A stretch of 64,000 bases of DNA from Natronolimnohabitans sp. A-GB9 (lineage in GTDB: Archaea > Halobacteriota > Halobacteria > Halobacteriales > Natrialbaceae): assembly GCF_030848565.1 (NCBI RefSeq), contig NZ_JAVDDV010000004.1, positions 186,001 through 250,000 of the forward strand, written 5' to 3'. Below the pieces are notes generated by a model, which was not told the DNA's origin, searched no databases, and saw nothing but the letters and a program-made list of their open reading frames with translations. The translations under genes were made by a program, and so were the position numbers. The stretch's first letter is position 1; each line of letters starts with the position of its first letter. Positions 7,629 to 17,492 of this stretch are shown here, in pieces.

Positions 7629-9326
7629 ATGAAGTACTTCAGAATACTCATCATTGCAATCGTGGTCGTATCCGTAGCCACAGCTGGTGGTATGACTGTT
7701 GCAGTCGCACAGGACGATCCACCGGGCCCACCGGCAAGTTTCTACGGTGAAGCCGTCGATGAAGATGGGAATGCTGCAGACAGTGATACGACAATCGTCG
7801 CTGTCGTTGAGGGAGAGGTTGAGGGACAGATTGCTGTCGAAACCGCAGGTGAGTACGGTGGCCCTGATACCTTCGACGAAAAACTCAGTCTTGACAGTGC
7901 TGCAGGTGACGAGGTATCGTTCCACGTCGAAGATGCATCCGGTCCGGAAGCTCTCGAGAGTCCGGTCGATCTAGACCCCGGACTGAGTGAACAAGACCTC
8001 ACGTTCCCAGCCGAGACGTTCGGCGACAGCCCGGACGACCCGGACAACGGCCATGATGGAGGCGATAGTGACAACGGTGATGACGCAGATGTAGGCTCTG
8101 GGACCGTCGAGTTCCTCATTGAAACAGACATCGATAACGATCATGCATGCACTCATGGGGAACACGACGAGCGCACACCGCTCGAAGCGGGCAATTCACC
8201 TGACGATGCACCTGTGGTTGTAAAAGATCACGTCATCTGGGAGGTTACCTACGAGGGTGACGAGGGATACATCCGGTTCGATAACAATGAGCACTCTAGT
8301 TACCCTGGCCTCGACTCGTGGGTTTTCTACCAGGCCGGTGCCGACTTGTCGCCCGCCGACGGAACCATTCTCGAAAGCGGTGACGTGGATGAGTGTCCGT
8401 CGCTTGATGGGTACATAGAAGTCGAGACGCCATCCGACGGGGTCTTCGATATAGAAGTTACCGAAGACGGTGATATCACAGGACCGGCCAACGACCGAGA
8501 AGACTACCAAGAGGACGAACAAGAAGAGGAAGAAAACGAAACGGATGACGAGGTAACCACCATTGAAGATGTCGCTTCGACGGTCGACGAGGCTGAACCA
8601 GATGGTGAGACGGAAATCGAGATCGATGAAGATGCTGCCGAGGCTGCCGAAAATATCACTGTCGATAGCGGTAATGAAACCGAGGGTGTCGAAGAGATTG
8701 TACTCGAAGGTGACGTAGAGTCAGTGAGCATCGAGGAGTTCACCGAGAATGACGAGGTCATCGAAACCACAGCGGAGTCAATCAAACAGGACATCATCGA
8801 CGATCTCGAAGAGGATGTCGTTGATAATGGTACCACAGACACCGACACGCCTGAGGTAACTGTCAGCACCGTTGCCCGAATCACCATCGGGGACGATGAT
8901 GGGGAAGACACACCTGCAGCCGTCACCATGAGTGTCGCTGCTGACGATATTAACGAGTCCGAGCAAACGAGCATCTTCCACCAAGCTGATGACGGTTGGG
9001 AAGAGCTTTCAACTGAGGTTGAAGAAGAAACTGACGAGGAGGTTATTTTCAGCGGCAAAACCAGTGGCTTCTCACTGTTTGCCGTCGCCGAGATCGAGGA
9101 CGAACATCGAGCAGACACAGAATCGGACCCAGACACTGAATCGGACCCAGATTCTGAACGGGACTCCCAACCCGAGTCTGAGCCTGAACCCGAAGAGGAA
9201 GAAGACGTTGAATCTGTCGATGAATCGGATGACTCGATATCAGGATTTGGTATGATGACTGCAGTTGGTGCGCTCCTTGTAGCGATTATCGCCCGCCATG
9301 GCTGGCGTTCGGCAGATCTGGAGTAG
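7629..9326 (+). CDS. Secreted DHAC-domain protein with PGF-CTERM-like anchor
   Basis: A 565-residue exported protein 28 bases downstream of the His-rich gene, probably the same operon. Residues 1-28 are a signal peptide (IIAIVVVSVATAGGM...VAVA). Next comes a carboxypeptidase-regulatory-like beta domain (FYGEAVDEDGNAADSDT), a DHAC domain at about 160-280 (NDHACTH, HVIWEV, PGLDSWVFY, second Cys in DECPSLD), a very acidic stretch, and a PGF-pre-PGF-type domain ending KTSGFSLFAVAE. A Ser/Asp/Glu/Pro spacer leads to the C-terminal SGFGMMTAVGALLVAIIA and a basic end. That C-terminus fits archaeosortase (ArtA) processing, although the usual PGF is SGF here. It is likely a cell-surface protein; what the DHAC domain binds is unknown. 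Confidence 0.75.
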   Translation: MKYFRILIIAIVVVSVATAGGMTVAVAQDDPPGPPASFYGEAVDEDGNAADSDTTIVAVVEGEVEGQIAVETAGEYGGPDTFDEKLSLDSAAGDEVSFHVEDASGPEALESPVDLDPGLSEQDLTFPAETFGDSPDDPDNGHDGGDSDNGDDADVGSGTVEFLIETDIDNDHACTHGEHDERTPLEAGNSPDDAPVVVKDHVIWEVTYEGDEGYIRFDNNEHSSYPGLDSWVFYQAGADLSPADGTILESGDVDECPSLDGYIEVETPSDGVFDIEVTEDGDITGPANDREDYQEDEQEEEENETDDEVTTIEDVASTVDEAEPDGETEIEIDEDAAEAAENITVDSGNETEGVEEIVLEGDVESVSIEEFTENDEVIETTAESIKQDIIDDLEEDVVDNGTTDTDTPEVTVSTVARITIGDDDGEDTPAAVTMSVAADDINESEQTSIFHQADDGWEELSTEVEEETDEEVIFSGKTSGFSLFAVAEIEDEHRADTESDPDTESDPDSERDSQPESEPEPEEEEDVESVDESDDSISGFGMMTAVGALLVAIIARHGWRSADLE

Positions 9327-9944
9327 AAAAAATTCGATTACGAGTGGGTCGTCGACGGCGGCGAACTGACCGGCGAACGAGTCGACGTCGTCGTCGACGA
9401 CTCCGGGGAGATCGATGTCGAGCTAACCGTCGAGAACGAGGTTGGAGAGACGGAGACGACACGCGAGTCGATCACCGTCGTCGAACCCTCCGACGCGACG
9501 TTCGAGGTGACCGACCTCGACGTGCCGTCGGAAGCGTCCCCGGCGTCGTCTCTCGACGTGGCGGCAACGATCACGAACACCGGGACGGATGACGGAACGA
9601 CGACGGTCACGTACGAGTTTGCCGGTGAGGTCGAGGAGGAGACGATCGATCTCGATGCCGGTACATCTCGGACGATCGAGTTCGATACGTCCGTGCCCGA
9701 CGATGAAGGCGAGTACCAGCACACGGTTTCCACACCTGACGACAGTGAGTCAGTGACGATCACGGTCGACGAAGCCGACGCGGGAGACGAAACGGAGCGA
9801 AGCGATGACGAAGCCGACGCGGGAGCAGACTCGGACGATTCCATCCCTGGGTTCGGTGTCGTAGCGACACTCGGTGCTGTCGGCGTCATCGTCGGGGTGA
9901 CGTATCTCCGACGGCAGCACTCGCACACTATCCACATCGAGTAG
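9327..9944 (+). pseudogene. 5'-truncated surface-protein gene (PKD end, CARDB-like domain, PGF-CTERM)
   Basis: The reading frame of the preceding gene continues without a break after its TAG stop (9324-9326). It encodes the end of a PKD-like domain (FDYEWVVDGGELTGE), a CARDB-like domain (LDVAATITNTGTDDGTTTV) and a second, canonical C-terminal anchor (DSIPGFGVVATLGAVGVIVGV). No start codon with a signal peptide is present; the first in-frame candidate (9507) lies inside the domain. The DNA from about 9340 is GC-rich like the host chromosome, unlike the gene before it. I read it as the tail of an older surface protein whose 5' part was replaced by the incoming island. Confidence 0.7.
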
Positions 9945-10081
9945 CGAACCGTCGTACGGTGTGGAAACTGTCGAGTTCGGTCATCGCTGCTTGCGTCCGC
10001 GCTGCTGACCGATACCGCTTCGATTCTCACTTCGGTTCTGTGCGGCAATCTCCTGGCGACAGATGCTGTTCGTCGCCGAAG

Positions 10082-10621
10082 CTACGATTCGCCGACCTCG
10101 AGTGTAATCAGTCCATCCTCGGGTTCGACCTCGACGTACTCATCGAGCGGTTCACAGTCGTCACCGACGTCGTCTCGCTCGAGTTCGGAGCCATCGCTGA
10201 CGACTGCCGTGCCATCTGCCGTATAGAACACGAACGGGCCATCGTACCAGTGTTCGTCGGCGTCGAAGCGCACGTAGCCGTGGTCCCCTTCGTACGTCAC
10301 CTCCCAGATGACGTGGGTCTCCTCGACCGTCGGCGCCTCGTCGCTCGTCTCACCGGCGGTCAGTGGCTCCCGGTCGTCGAATTTCGCGTGGCCGCAGGCG
10401 TGTTCGTGGTCGATCTCCTCCTCGGCGAGTAACTCGAGGGTCGCCGTGTCCGATTCCGAGCCGTTTCCGTCGTCGTCGTCGCTCGACTCCGAGGTATCGG
10501 TTTCGTCTGTCTCCTCCGCCGGAGCGTCATCGTCTCCGGTACAGCCAGCGATAGTAGCCATTGCAATGGCGGTAGCACTCGCCTTGAGCGCTTTCCGTCG
10601 GGAGAGTCGCGTATCTGTCAT
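10082..10621 (-). CDS. Tat-exported lipoprotein with a single DHAC domain
   Basis: A 179-residue lipoprotein. The N-terminus SRRKALKASATAIAMATIAGC has a twin-arginine motif and a lipobox whose Cys is at residue 27. An acidic Asp/Glu/Ser linker follows. The rest (about 63-179) is one DHAC domain with HEHACGH, HVIWEVTYEG, WYDGPFVFYTADG and the second Cys in GDDCEPLDEY. It is closest to the second DHAC domain of the 1039-residue protein. It faces the other DHAC genes from the opposite strand. Exposure on the outer membrane face is inferred from the signal; the ligand is unknown. Confidence 0.75.
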   Translation of the reverse strand: MTDTRLSRRKALKASATAIAMATIAGCTGDDDAPAEETDETDTSESSDDDDGNGSESDTATLELLAEEEIDHEHACGHAKFDDREPLTAGETSDEAPTVEETHVIWEVTYEGDHGYVRFDADEHWYDGPFVFYTADGTAVVSDGSELERDDVGDDCEPLDEYVEVEPEDGLITLEVGES

Positions 10622-10778
10622 ACGACTACTACACTCCGACTTATTGTTTAAGAGTATTATGGTAAGGCGCAGTATTAATAACCGGGCGGGCCTGCTATCG
10701 CTACTACACGGAGTTTGGGTGACAGAATAGCTGAACGGAGAAGACGTCGCTGTTCACCGTCGTTCTCATCGGTCACTG

Positions 10779-10937
10779 TTATCCGGTGAGGAAGCCACCG
10801 GGTGGAATACGCGTCGCGGGACCGTCGTCTTCGTCGGTCGACTGATCGACACCGAACTCGGGGGAGTGTCGGATCGTTCGTCGGGCTTTCGCGAGTCGCT
10901 TCGTTCCTGCCGTGACGGTAGCGAGGATTTTACTCAT
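10779..10937 (-). CDS. Small basic protein, 52 residues
   Basis: A short frame beginning MSKILATVTAGTKRLAKARR and ending ATRIPPGGFLTG, with a middle EFGVDQSTDEDDG. Codon use is GC-rich at third positions as in host genes, and the start lies next to AT-rich upstream DNA. No domain is recognised. It stands alone between the DHAC lipoprotein and the ABC importer operon. It could be a spurious frame. Confidence 0.4.
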   Translation of the reverse strand: MSKILATVTAGTKRLAKARRTIRHSPEFGVDQSTDEDDGPATRIPPGGFLTG

Positions 10938-11215
10938 ACATGAGTAAGCAATATCCGAGTGTACATAAGTATTTTCGAGATGAAAGATTGTGTCGTTCAG
11001 CCGATGACGGATGCAGACCGCGGCAGCTGACGAATGCGTGCTTCAAACCATATAACGTCAGAAAACGGCTGATTATTCGATACAGTTCTACGGGTCTCGA
11101 GGCCGACTCACAAATATCTGAAATCGTATATTTGGTGGCTGGTTGCATCCGGAGCCGCCGCCACGAGTTGTTGCACTCGTCTCGGGAAGTATCGCCTTGT
11201 CTGGTGAGGAGACCC

Positions 11216-12562
11216 TCAACGGTGGAGGTGACACGCCGCGAAGTGTGTCTCCGAGCCGTACTCCGATTCGAGGTCGTAGGCCGGTCGTTTTCGGGCACAG
11301 ATGCTCCGTTCGGCGAAGGACTCGAGTAGCAGTTCGGCCGCGTCGTTCCAGTCGTCTTCGGTGACCGTCCCATCGCCCTCGCCGTCCCGATCACGATCGG
11401 TCGCGAGGAGATCGATCGCCTCGTCGACGATCTCACCCGCCTCTCCCCGCGGTAACTCGCCGTCGAAGAACTTCCGTCGGAGTTCGGCGGCCGACGTCGC
11501 CTCGAACGTTCGCCGTTTGACCGCTCGCATGAACGCACGGGTGTGGGCCCACTCCTCGTCGGAGACGTCGTACTCCTCGGGAGCGATCAGCCGCGGACAG
11601 CGTGTCCGGAATCGACAGCCAGAGGGTGGATCCTGCGGACTCGGCACTTCACCCTCGAGGACGCCGCGGGCACCCGACTCCCGCGGATCGGGGACAGGGA
11701 TCGACTCGAGCAGCGCCTTCGTGTAGGGATGTTGGGGGTTCTCGAACAGTTCCTCTTTCGCTGCGAGTTCGACGATATGGCCGAGATACATGACCGCGAC
11801 CCGATCCGAAATGTGGCGGATCACGGAGAGGTCGTGGGCGATAAAGAGGTAGGTGAGGCCGAACTCGTCCTGGAGTTCCTCCATCGTGTTCATCACCTGG
11901 GCCTGAATGGAGACGTCAAGTGCGGAGACAGGTTCGTCACAGACCACGAAGTCGGGGTCGACCGACAGCGCCCGTGCGAGGTTGATCCGCTGGCGCTGAC
12001 CACCGGAGAAGGCATGCGGATAGCGGTTGTAGTGACGCGGATCGAGTCCGACCTTCTCGAGTAACTCCTTGGCTCGCGCCTCCCGGCCCTCGTCGTCGAA
12101 CATGTCGTGTGCTTGCATCGGTTCCTCGATGATTCGGCCGACCTTCATCCGGGGGTCAAGCGACGACTGGGGGTCCTGGAAGATCATCTGGATCTCCGAG
12201 CGCTTCTGGCGGAGTTGTTCGCCGCTCAGTTCGGCCAGATCCTCGCCTTTGAACCGGATCGTGCCGTCGGTCGGATCGAGCAACCGGAGGATCGTCCGTC
12301 CGAGCGTGCTCTTGCCACAGCCCGACTCGCCGACCAGTCCCAGTGTCTCGCCTTTTTTGATCTCGAAGGAGACGTCGTCGACGGCCTCGACCTGATCGAT
12401 GCCGACGCTCACCGGCGGGAACTGATCGGGCTCGAAGTTGAGGCCCGCGAACAGTCCCGAGTCGGCCGCGAAGTACTTCGTCAGTCCCTCGATCTCGAGG
12501 AGGGTCTCACCGTGGGAACTGTCGCTTTCTCCGAAGCCGATGGGGTCGTCCGGCGTGCTCAT
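11216..12562 (-). CDS. dppF: Dpp/Opp-family ABC importer, ATPase subunit 2
   Basis: A 448-residue ATPase of the peptide/nickel uptake family; with DppD it powers the importer at the inner face of the membrane. Walker A is GESGCGKST (78-86), the signature is [14 protein letters not shown], and Walker B ends VVCDEP. The family's C-terminal oligopeptide-binding Cys region ([11 protein letters not shown]) follows. A haloarchaeal extension of about 120 residues ends in two further Cys (CARKRP, AACHLHR). The start overlaps the end of dppD by four bases (12559-12562), so the genes are co-translated. It is last of five genes on the minus strand. Confidence 0.9.
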   Translation of the reverse strand: MSTPDDPIGFGESDSSHGETLLEIEGLTKYFAADSGLFAGLNFEPDQFPPVSVGIDQVEAVDDVSFEIKKGETLGLVGESGCGKSTLGRTILRLLDPTDGTIRFKGEDLAELSGEQLRQKRSEIQMIFQDPQSSLDPRMKVGRIIEEPMQAHDMFDDEGREARAKELLEKVGLDPRHYNRYPHAFSGGQRQRINLARALSVDPDFVVCDEPVSALDVSIQAQVMNTMEELQDEFGLTYLFIAHDLSVIRHISDRVAVMYLGHIVELAAKEELFENPQHPYTKALLESIPVPDPRESGARGVLEGEVPSPQDPPSGCRFRTRCPRLIAPEEYDVSDEEWAHTRAFMRAVKRRTFEATSAAELRRKFFDGELPRGEAGEIVDEAIDLLATDRDRDGEGDGTVTEDDWNDAAELLLESFAERSICARKRPAYDLESEYGSETHFAACHLHR

Positions 12563-13740
12563 CGCTCCGACTCACCTCCGTCGGTCGACGCCTGATCCTC
12601 CTCGAGGGGCGAGTCGGAATCGACGTTCGCTTCGGTACCCGTCTCACCGACGCCCGTCTCGGCCTCGTCGCCTGCCTCGAGCGGAACGCTCTCGTCGTAG
12701 CCGACGTCGAAGACGTCGTGTTTCACGCAGGCCGCCCGGTGAGGGTAGCCGTCTGCGCGGTCGACCTCGAGGGGTTCCGGATGGACGCGAGTACAGACTT
12801 CGCGTGCGTCCGGACACCGCGGGTGGAACCGGCAGCCGGAGGGTGGATTGATCGCTTCCGGCATCACCCCCTCGATGGGATCGAGTTCCTCGACGGTCCG
12901 GTCGGGGCGGGGCATCGAGTCGAGTAGGGCGTTCGTGTACGGATGGTTCGTCTCGTAGAACAGTTCATCGACCGGTGCCTGTTCGACGATCTCGCCGAGA
13001 TACATCACGTTCACGCGGTCACAGATCTCGGCGACGACGCCCATGTCGTGGGTGACCCAGATGAAACTCGTGTCGTACCGGTCCTGGAGGTCGTCGACGA
13101 GATCCAAGATCTGGCCCTCGACGGTGACGTCTAAGGCCGTCGTCGGCTCGTCGGCGATGATCAGGTTCGGCTCGCAGGCCAGCGCCATCGCGATGAGCAC
13201 CCGCTGGCGCATCCCGCCGGAGAACTGGTGGGGGTACTCCTCGTAGCGCTCTTTAGGGTCCGGAATGCCGACCTCCCGGAGCATGTCGATCGCTTGTGCT
13301 TTCGCCTCGTCGCTCGGGAGGTCACGGTTGAGTTCGATGAACTCCCGGAGCTGGCCGCCGACGGTGAACACGGGGTTGAGCGTCTCCATCGGATCCTGGA
13401 AGATCACGGCGATCTCCCGGCCGCGGATCCGCTCGCGCATCTCCGATTCCGAGAGCATCTCTTCGCGTTCTCGTAACTCGCCGTCGGGACCTTCCTCGAG
13501 GCCGAAGATCGTCTCACCCCTGTAGCTGATCTCGCCGCCGACGATCTCGCCGGGGTCGTCGACGAGTCGCAACAGGCTCATCGAGGCGACCGATTTGCCG
13601 GCGCCGGATTCACCGACGAGGCCGACGATCTCGCCCTCGTGGACGTCGAAGGAGATCCCGTCGACGGCGCGGACGGTGCCGCTTTCGGTGAAAAACTGTG
13701 TCTTCAGGTTCTCGACGCGGAGGAGTGGTTCGGAGCTCAT
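12559..13740 (-). CDS. dppD: Dpp/Opp-family ABC importer, ATPase subunit 1
   Basis: A 393-residue ATPase partner of the preceding subunit. Walker A is GESGAGKS (43-50), the signature is [16 protein letters not shown], Walker B is [14 protein letters not shown], and the H-loop is VTHDMG. The C-terminal [14 protein letters not shown] matches the oligopeptide/dipeptide ATPase C-terminal domain. A disordered acidic tail ends the protein. It follows dppC with only three bases between. Confidence 0.92.
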   Translation of the reverse strand: MSSEPLLRVENLKTQFFTESGTVRAVDGISFDVHEGEIVGLVGESGAGKSVASMSLLRLVDDPGEIVGGEISYRGETIFGLEEGPDGELREREEMLSESEMRERIRGREIAVIFQDPMETLNPVFTVGGQLREFIELNRDLPSDEAKAQAIDMLREVGIPDPKERYEEYPHQFSGGMRQRVLIAMALACEPNLIIADEPTTALDVTVEGQILDLVDDLQDRYDTSFIWVTHDMGVVAEICDRVNVMYLGEIVEQAPVDELFYETNHPYTNALLDSMPRPDRTVEELDPIEGVMPEAINPPSGCRFHPRCPDAREVCTRVHPEPLEVDRADGYPHRAACVKHDVFDVGYDESVPLEAGDEAETGVGETGTEANVDSDSPLEEDQASTDGGESER

Positions 13741-13743
13741 GTG

Positions 13744-14766
13744 TCAGTTTTTGATGCGTGGATCGAGCGCGTCCTGGAGCCCGTCGCCGAACAGGTTAAA
13801 GCCCATAATGGTCACGAGGATCGCCAGGCCAGGCCAGATAGACAGCCAGATGTTCGAGTGCATGTACCGTCCGTGGGCGATCCGGAGCATCTCGCCCCAG
13901 TCCGGCGTCGGCGGCTGGGCGCCGTAGCCGAGAAAGGAGAGGCCGGCGACGATCAGGATCGTCACGCCGATCTGTAGCGTTGCGTACACCAGCACGGGTG
14001 CGAAACTGTTCGGGATGACGTGTCTGCGGATGATGTTGCGGTCTTTCACGCCGGCGGCGCGGGCGGCCTCGATGTAGTCCATCTCCCGGACCGACAACAC
14101 CCGGCTGCGGATGATGCGGGCGAAGACGGGGATGAACGTGATCCCGACGCCGATGACGGCGTATCGGATGTCCGGGCTCCCATCGCTGACGAAGACGATG
14201 AAGACGATGATGAGCACGAGCGGGGGGATCGCGTACAGGGTCTCGACGGCCCGCATCAGGACGTCGTCGACCCAGCCGCCGTAGTAGCCGGAGATGGCGC
14301 CGACGATCGTCCCGCCGATCAGCCCGATCGCCGTCGCGACGAGGCCGACGCTAACCGACACCTGCGAGCCGTAGACGATCCGGGTGAAGTAGTCACGTCC
14401 CTGTGGATCGGTCCCGAGTGGATGGGAAAGCGTTCCGCCGTCGACGAACGCGGGTGGGACGTTTCGCTGGGCCTCACCCGACTCGGGGAGGGCCGTCGGA
14501 TGCTCGAAAAACGGCAGCGCCTGTGCGGCCCGATAATCCGACAGCGCGCCGAACGTGAGCCGTGAGAGGTTGCTGTCGACTGCCGCGAACGCCGCGATAA
14601 CGAGGACGATCGCGACGATGTAGAAGCCGATTCTGGCTGTCGCATCCCGCTTGACCTTTGCTAACGTGTACCGCCACCCGACGCGGGCCTCGACGTCCTC
14701 GTCGTCCGTCGTTGCCTCCGGCGCGCCCGGTTCCTGTTCCTCGAGTTGTGATTCGGTCGTCGCCAT
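13744..14766 (-). CDS. dppC: Dpp/Opp-family ABC importer, permease 2
   Basis: A 340-residue inner-membrane permease. An acidic N-terminal tail (about 40 residues) precedes the first helix (IGFYIVAIVLVIAAFAAV). The large outer loop contains HPLGTDPQGRDYFTRIVYGS, the hallmark of DppC/OppC. The coupling loop facing the ATPases is EAARAAGVKDRNIIRRHVIPN. Five or six helices are visible. It is co-transcribed with dppB and dppD. Confidence 0.92.
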   Translation of the reverse strand: MATTESQLEEQEPGAPEATTDDEDVEARVGWRYTLAKVKRDATARIGFYIVAIVLVIAAFAAVDSNLSRLTFGALSDYRAAQALPFFEHPTALPESGEAQRNVPPAFVDGGTLSHPLGTDPQGRDYFTRIVYGSQVSVSVGLVATAIGLIGGTIVGAISGYYGGWVDDVLMRAVETLYAIPPLVLIIVFIVFVSDGSPDIRYAVIGVGITFIPVFARIIRSRVLSVREMDYIEAARAAGVKDRNIIRRHVIPNSFAPVLVYATLQIGVTILIVAGLSFLGYGAQPPTPDWGEMLRIAHGRYMHSNIWLSIWPGLAILVTIMGFNLFGDGLQDALDPRIKN

Positions 14767-14789
14767 TCAGGGTTCACCTCCGAGCATCG

Positions 14790-15797
14790 TCACTCACGCT
14801 CCCCGTAGGTCACTCGTGGATCGATGTACGCGTAGGAGATGTCGGTGATGACGACGCCGATCACGAAGATGGCGCCGAGCACCATCGTAATCCCCATGAT
14901 CAGTTGGTAGTCGAGTTGCTGGATCGCCTCGATGAACAGCCGTCCCATCCCGTTGATGGCGAAGACAGTCTCGATCAGGACGGCACCGCCAAGCGCCGTC
15001 GACAGGTTGAGTCCGATGATCGTGATGATCGGCAGCTGTGCCGAGCGGAACGCGTGTTTTCGAAGGATCGTCCGCTCGGGAACGCCGTACGCGCGGGCGA
15101 GTTTGACGTACTCTTGCTGGAGCGAGTCGATCATCTGGGTCCGTTCGACCCGCATCAACGTCGCCATCTGGAGCGTTCCCAGCGCGATCATCGGCAACAG
15201 CAGGTGTTCGATCGTCGCTGCCCACAGCTGGAGGTGGTTGTCGTAACCCGCGGCTTCTGGGGGTTGCCAGGGGTAGACGAGTCCTGCCGAGGGAAGCCAC
15301 CCTAACTGGACCGCGAAGATGATGATGAGCATGATCCCGATCCAGAACGACGGCGTGCTGACGCCGACCAGCGCGACGATCCGCGAGACGTGGTCGGTCG
15401 GCTTGTTCCGTCGCTTCGCCGCGATAATCCCGAGCGGGATCGCGGTCACGATCGCGAAGACGTACGCCGACACGACGAGCAACAGCGTCGGCCCGGCTCG
15501 CTCCACCATGAGATCCGAGACCGGTCGATCGCGGTGGATACTGTAGCCGAGGTCGCCCTGGACGAGCCCGGTCATGTAGTTCCAGTATCTGACGTGCAAC
15601 GGCTGGTCGAGCCCGTAGCGTTGTTCGATCGCCCTGACGAGTTCCTCGTCGACCTGCTGGCCCTGTAACATCAGCCGAACCGGATCGCCCGGTGCCAGGT
15701 TCGCCAGCACGAACGTGATGATAGAGATCCCGATCAGGACGGGGATCGCTTGCAACAGCCGGTAGATCGTGTACTTGAGCAGTCCCATGTCGTTCAC
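14790..15797 (-). CDS. dppB: Dpp/Opp-family ABC importer, permease 1
   Basis: A 335-residue permease, partner of DppC. The first helix reads LLQAIPVLIGISIITFVLANLAPGDPV, as in DppB/OppB, and the coupling loop is LARAYGVPERTILRKHAFRSA. About six membrane helices are visible. The start could be the Met at residue 4 (MGLLKYTIYRLL), which matches relatives better. A gap of about 105 bases separates it from the substrate-binding protein gene upstream. Confidence 0.92.
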   Translation of the reverse strand: MNDMGLLKYTIYRLLQAIPVLIGISIITFVLANLAPGDPVRLMLQGQQVDEELVRAIEQRYGLDQPLHVRYWNYMTGLVQGDLGYSIHRDRPVSDLMVERAGPTLLLVVSAYVFAIVTAIPLGIIAAKRRNKPTDHVSRIVALVGVSTPSFWIGIMLIIIFAVQLGWLPSAGLVYPWQPPEAAGYDNHLQLWAATIEHLLLPMIALGTLQMATLMRVERTQMIDSLQQEYVKLARAYGVPERTILRKHAFRSAQLPIITIIGLNLSTALGGAVLIETVFAINGMGRLFIEAIQQLDYQLIMGITMVLGAIFVIGVVITDISYAYIDPRVTYGERE

Positions 15798-15902
15798 TTC
15801 GGTCGTGGTCGTTGCGTCGACTCGCGCACCCTCTGCGATCGGTTCGTCCCGCCTCGCCGTCGCTCGAGGTGCGACGGCGTCGCTCGAGGCGTGCCGTTAC
15901 CG

Positions 15903-17492
15903 TCACTCCTCGAGACTGACGTTGTTCGCCTCGGAGACGAGTTCGGGGTTGTACGACACGTTCGGGTGGGGCTGGACGTCCTGGACGTACTCCTGGGTCG
16001 CGATCGTGTTGTGCTCGGAGTAGGCCGGCATCACCGGCATCTCCTCGATGATCTCGTTGATGACTTCGGTGTAACGTTCGCGCCGATCGTCCTGATCGGC
16101 CGTCTCCCGTGCTTCGAGGATGTTGTCGTGGAAGTCGTCGCTCCCCTCGTAGAAGTGACCCTGCGTGACTCCGGCGTTTTCCTCGTGGAAGAGGTTGTAG
16201 AAGTACACGTCGGGGTCGGGACCGCCGGTCCAGCCGAGGATGTACATCTCGTAGTCGTCCGCATCTCCCGAGATGTAGGTGTCGGTCAGCGTTGCGAAGT
16301 CGAGACTCTGGACCTCGGCGTCGTAGCCGAGTTCGTCCAGCCGCGAGACGATCAGCTCGCCCAGCGCGATACGGACGTCGTCCGGCGGAACGATGATCGT
16401 GGGGTTCCAGTCGTCCGGATCGTCCAATCCGGACTCGAGCAGCGACTGGGCCTCGTCGGGGTCGTAGCCCGGTGGCTCCTCCTCGATCGAGAAGTCCCAG
16501 CCGAGATCGTCGACGATCGGCGGGATCGGCGTCTCCATCGGCGTCGCACTCTCGCCGAGGTTCGCATCGACGAACTCGGACATCGAGAACGCGTGTGCGA
16601 TCCCTCGACGGACGTCGGGATCTGTCGTCTCGCCTTCGTTGCAGTTGAACGCGACGTACTGGTAGGAAGGACTCTCGGTCCGGTGGACGTCGATCCCCTC
16701 CTCGCCTTCGAGTTGGTCCCAGTCCTCCGGCGGAACCGTCGCGATCGCGTCGGTGTCGCCCGCGAGGATCTGAGAGACCCGGCCCGCGTCGTCCTCGGCG
16801 GCCTCGAACCGGATCGACTCGAGTTCGGGCTGGGGATTGTCCCAGTAGTCGTCCCAGGCCTCGAGTTCGACGAACTCGTCGGAGGCCCAGTCCTCGAACG
16901 TGAAGGGGCCGGAGCCGACGGGATCCGTATTGTATGCGTCCGGATCGTCGGTTCGGACGTCCGCGTTGACGACGTACGTCGCCACCGTCAGCGTCGGGAA
17001 CGCGCCGTAGGGATGTTCGAGGTCGATCTGAACCGTGTGTTCGTCGACGGGCTCGGTGCCGTCGACGTCGATGAAGTCGTACTCCGGGCGGTTGTCGGTG
17101 TCCTCTTCGATGGGCGCGGTAAACGAGTGAACGACGTCCTCGGCGGTGACGGGATCGCCGTTGTGAAACTCCGCGTCCTCGACGAGTTCGATGATGTACC
17201 GTTCCCCGTCGCGTTCCTCCTCCGGTTCGCCGGCCGCGAGCTTGGGTTGTACCTCGAGGTCGTAGTCGTACTCGTAGAGGCCGTCGAACACCTGGTGGAT
17301 GACCTGTGCGCTGTAGGCGTCGTTGGAGATGACGGGGTCGAAGTCCCCTTCGGGATTTACCTCCTGGGTATACAGGAGTCCCTCACCCGTCCCTTCTTCC
17401 CCACCGATACAGCCGGCCACCACCGCTGTACTTACCGCTGCACCTGACGCGAGAAGCTGCCGCCGCGTGGCGGTGAGCTGATCATGTACCAT
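15903..17492 (-). CDS. Dpp/Opp-family substrate-binding lipoprotein (SBP family 5)
   Basis: A 529-residue extracellular binding protein tethered to the membrane. The ATG at 17492 gives a good Tat signal (TATRRQLLASGAAVSTAVVAGC) with a lipobox Cys. A start 48 bases upstream is less likely because a TATA-like AATATA lies about 25 bases before 17492. The mature part has family-5 hallmarks: DPVISNDAYSAQVIHQVFDGLYEYD, the signature-region FHNGDPVTAEDVVHSF, and a C-terminal YTEVINEIIEEMPVMPAYSEHNTIA. It is the first gene of the importer operon. The substrate (peptides or another small solute) cannot be read from the sequence. Confidence 0.9.
   Translation of the reverse strand: MVHDQLTATRRQLLASGAAVSTAVVAGCIGGEEGTGEGLLYTQEVNPEGDFDPVISNDAYSAQVIHQVFDGLYEYDYDLEVQPKLAAGEPEEERDGERYIIELVEDAEFHNGDPVTAEDVVHSFTAPIEEDTDNRPEYDFIDVDGTEPVDEHTVQIDLEHPYGAFPTLTVATYVVNADVRTDDPDAYNTDPVGSGPFTFEDWASDEFVELEAWDDYWDNPQPELESIRFEAAEDDAGRVSQILAGDTDAIATVPPEDWDQLEGEEGIDVHRTESPSYQYVAFNCNEGETTDPDVRRGIAHAFSMSEFVDANLGESATPMETPIPPIVDDLGWDFSIEEEPPGYDPDEAQSLLESGLDDPDDWNPTIIVPPDDVRIALGELIVSRLDELGYDAEVQSLDFATLTDTYISGDADDYEMYILGWTGGPDPDVYFYNLFHEENAGVTQGHFYEGSDDFHDNILEARETADQDDRRERYTEVINEIIEEMPVMPAYSEHNTIATQEYVQDVQPHPNVSYNPELVSEANNVSLEE

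Noticed and set aside
9324-9326. Read-through of the TAG between the DHAC gene and the following frame
   Set aside because: The upstream protein is complete with its own anchor, and no sign of pyrrolysine use is seen. A truncated neighbouring gene explains the data better.
10938-11215. AT-richer gap after the 52-residue gene as a site for an RNA gene
   Set aside because: No stable hairpin, box element or conserved motif could be found by eye; nothing is called.
15750-17447. Plus-strand open frame of 565 codons over the substrate-binding protein gene
   Set aside because: It is antisense to a clear SBP family 5 gene with Tat signal and lipobox, and has no recognisable domain.
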